In this document: in pieces, positions 63,708-64,000 of the stretch | Layout of the letters: each line of letters starts with the position of its first letter | Numbering within the stretch: the stretch's first letter is position 1 | DNA from: CAVXSP01 sp963724645 | GTDB lineage: Bacteria > Acidobacteriota > Vicinamibacteria > Vicinamibacterales > SCN-69-37 | Reading direction: 5' to 3' | DNA length: 64,000 nucleotides | Assembly: GCA_963724645.1 (NCBI GenBank) | Contig: CAVRVJ010000006.1 | Span: forward strand, 1 to 64,000 | Notes under the pieces: model-generated | What the model was told of the DNA's origin: nothing | Database searches by the model: none | What the model saw: only the letters and a program-made list of their open reading frames with translations | Program-made: the position numbers and the translations under genes

Positions 63708-64000
63708 CTACCGCCTGTCGCAGTGGTTCCTGACGAGCAGCACGTCTTCGGGCGGACGACGAGCCACAATGTCAGCGAGCTTGGCATCGAAGATTGATAG
63801 CGGATGCCGATCGACGACACAGACGTTCGGAACCAGACCCTGGACCACCTGCCATTCGTCGGCTCCCATCAGGGCCCATGATTCTCTGTCGTCGTAGAAG
63901 AAGGCTTTGGCCTGCCCGGGAATGCCGATCTCTTCGACTCCGCCGCGATCGGTGTAGTACACGAAGCTCTGTAAACCCATCTTGAAATAGCCGAGCTTCG
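63708..64000 (-). CDS. C-terminal fragment of a membrane glycosyltransferase-like protein (cut by window edge)
   Basis: The frame is open to the right edge. Visible residues include YFKMGLQSFVYYTDRGGVEE, ALMGADEWQVVQGLVPNVCV and VDRHPLSIFDAKLADIVARR, ending RNHCDRR. The pattern of a short soluble domain with VVDRHPL and FDAKLADI resembles the C-terminus of acidobacterial ArnT-like GT39 proteins. It converges on the preceding plus-strand gene. Confidence 0.5.
   Translation of the reverse strand, partial: KLGYFKMGLQSFVYYTDRGGVEEIGIPGQAKAFFYDDRESWALMGADEWQVVQGLVPNVCVVDRHPLSIFDAKLADIVARRPPEDVLLVRNHCDRR

Overview
The window reads as a piece of an Acidobacteriota genome, most likely class Vicinamibacteria (subdivision 6). 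This is inferred from the high GC content, the secreted DUF1592/DUF1552 and DUF1549/DUF1501 families, the secreted hydrolase-like families near the left edge, an EF-Tu and an RpoB with lineage-type changes, and LPS heptose genes that imply a diderm envelope. The sequence looks like a draft or long-read assembly. About a dozen genes, many of them essential (rpoC, rplL, rplJ, rplK, nusG, secE, tuf, rlmB, rpsR), carry isolated one-base indels, mostly insertions. I therefore treat most frameshifts in essential genes as probable sequence errors. The left-edge genes look more deeply decayed.

Left part (1-26 kb, accessory). It starts with three broken plus-strand genes: a metallo-beta-lactamase-fold protein, an acidobacterial secreted protein of unknown function and an amidohydrolase. 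Minus-strand genes follow: a chimeric SnoaL-like remnant, an SMP-30-like propeller, a membrane glycosyltransferase-like protein, an ABC exporter pair, an sdpI/sdpR-like immunity/autorepressor pair with a clear operator, a truncated DUF1552 gene and an intact DUF1592 gene. Next come a TIM-barrel epimerase-like gene, an internally deleted APC permease, a gluconate-dehydrogenase-like subunit plus GMC oxidoreductase pair, a double PARP-type zinc-finger protein beside a kinase stub, a 617-residue unknown, and a DUF1549-DUF1501-NHL run of exported proteins.

Middle part (26-59 kb, housekeeping). This is one long minus-strand run. In transcription order: TPR protein, LolB-like lipoprotein, ispE, tRNA-Gln, prs, rplY, pth, rpsF, rpsR, rplI, dnaB, alr, radA, PIN-TRAM protein, plsC, B3/4 protein, ispDF, gltX, rlmB, four tRNAs, tuf, rpmG, tRNA-Trp, secE, nusG, rplK, rplA, rplJ, rplL, rpoB, rpoC. 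The order resembles the radA-yacL-ispDF-gltX-rlmB-rpmG-secE-nusG-rplKAJL-rpoBC and prs-ctc-pth arrangements of Firmicutes. It supplies transcription, ribosome assembly, tRNA charging, isoprenoid and cell-wall precursors, and replication.

Right part (59-64 kb, plus strand): a Trm112-like protein, a GT9 heptosyltransferase-like enzyme, an O-antigen ligase, an RfaE-type heptose kinase and a membrane glycosyltransferase, which together form a lipopolysaccharide assembly group. A partial convergent gene lies at the right edge.

The most unusual signal is in the spacers of the housekeeping run. Nearly every junction from rplL to prs carries short arrays with a 7-bp period (for example AGGCACT or GAACTTC units), usually as two facing arms that could fold into a hairpin. 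These arrays run into stop codons and even into the coding sequence of alr. Separately, there is a perfect 59-bp inverted repeat with a 72-bp loop at 45146-45335, and a covarying hairpin leader shared by rpoC and rplY.
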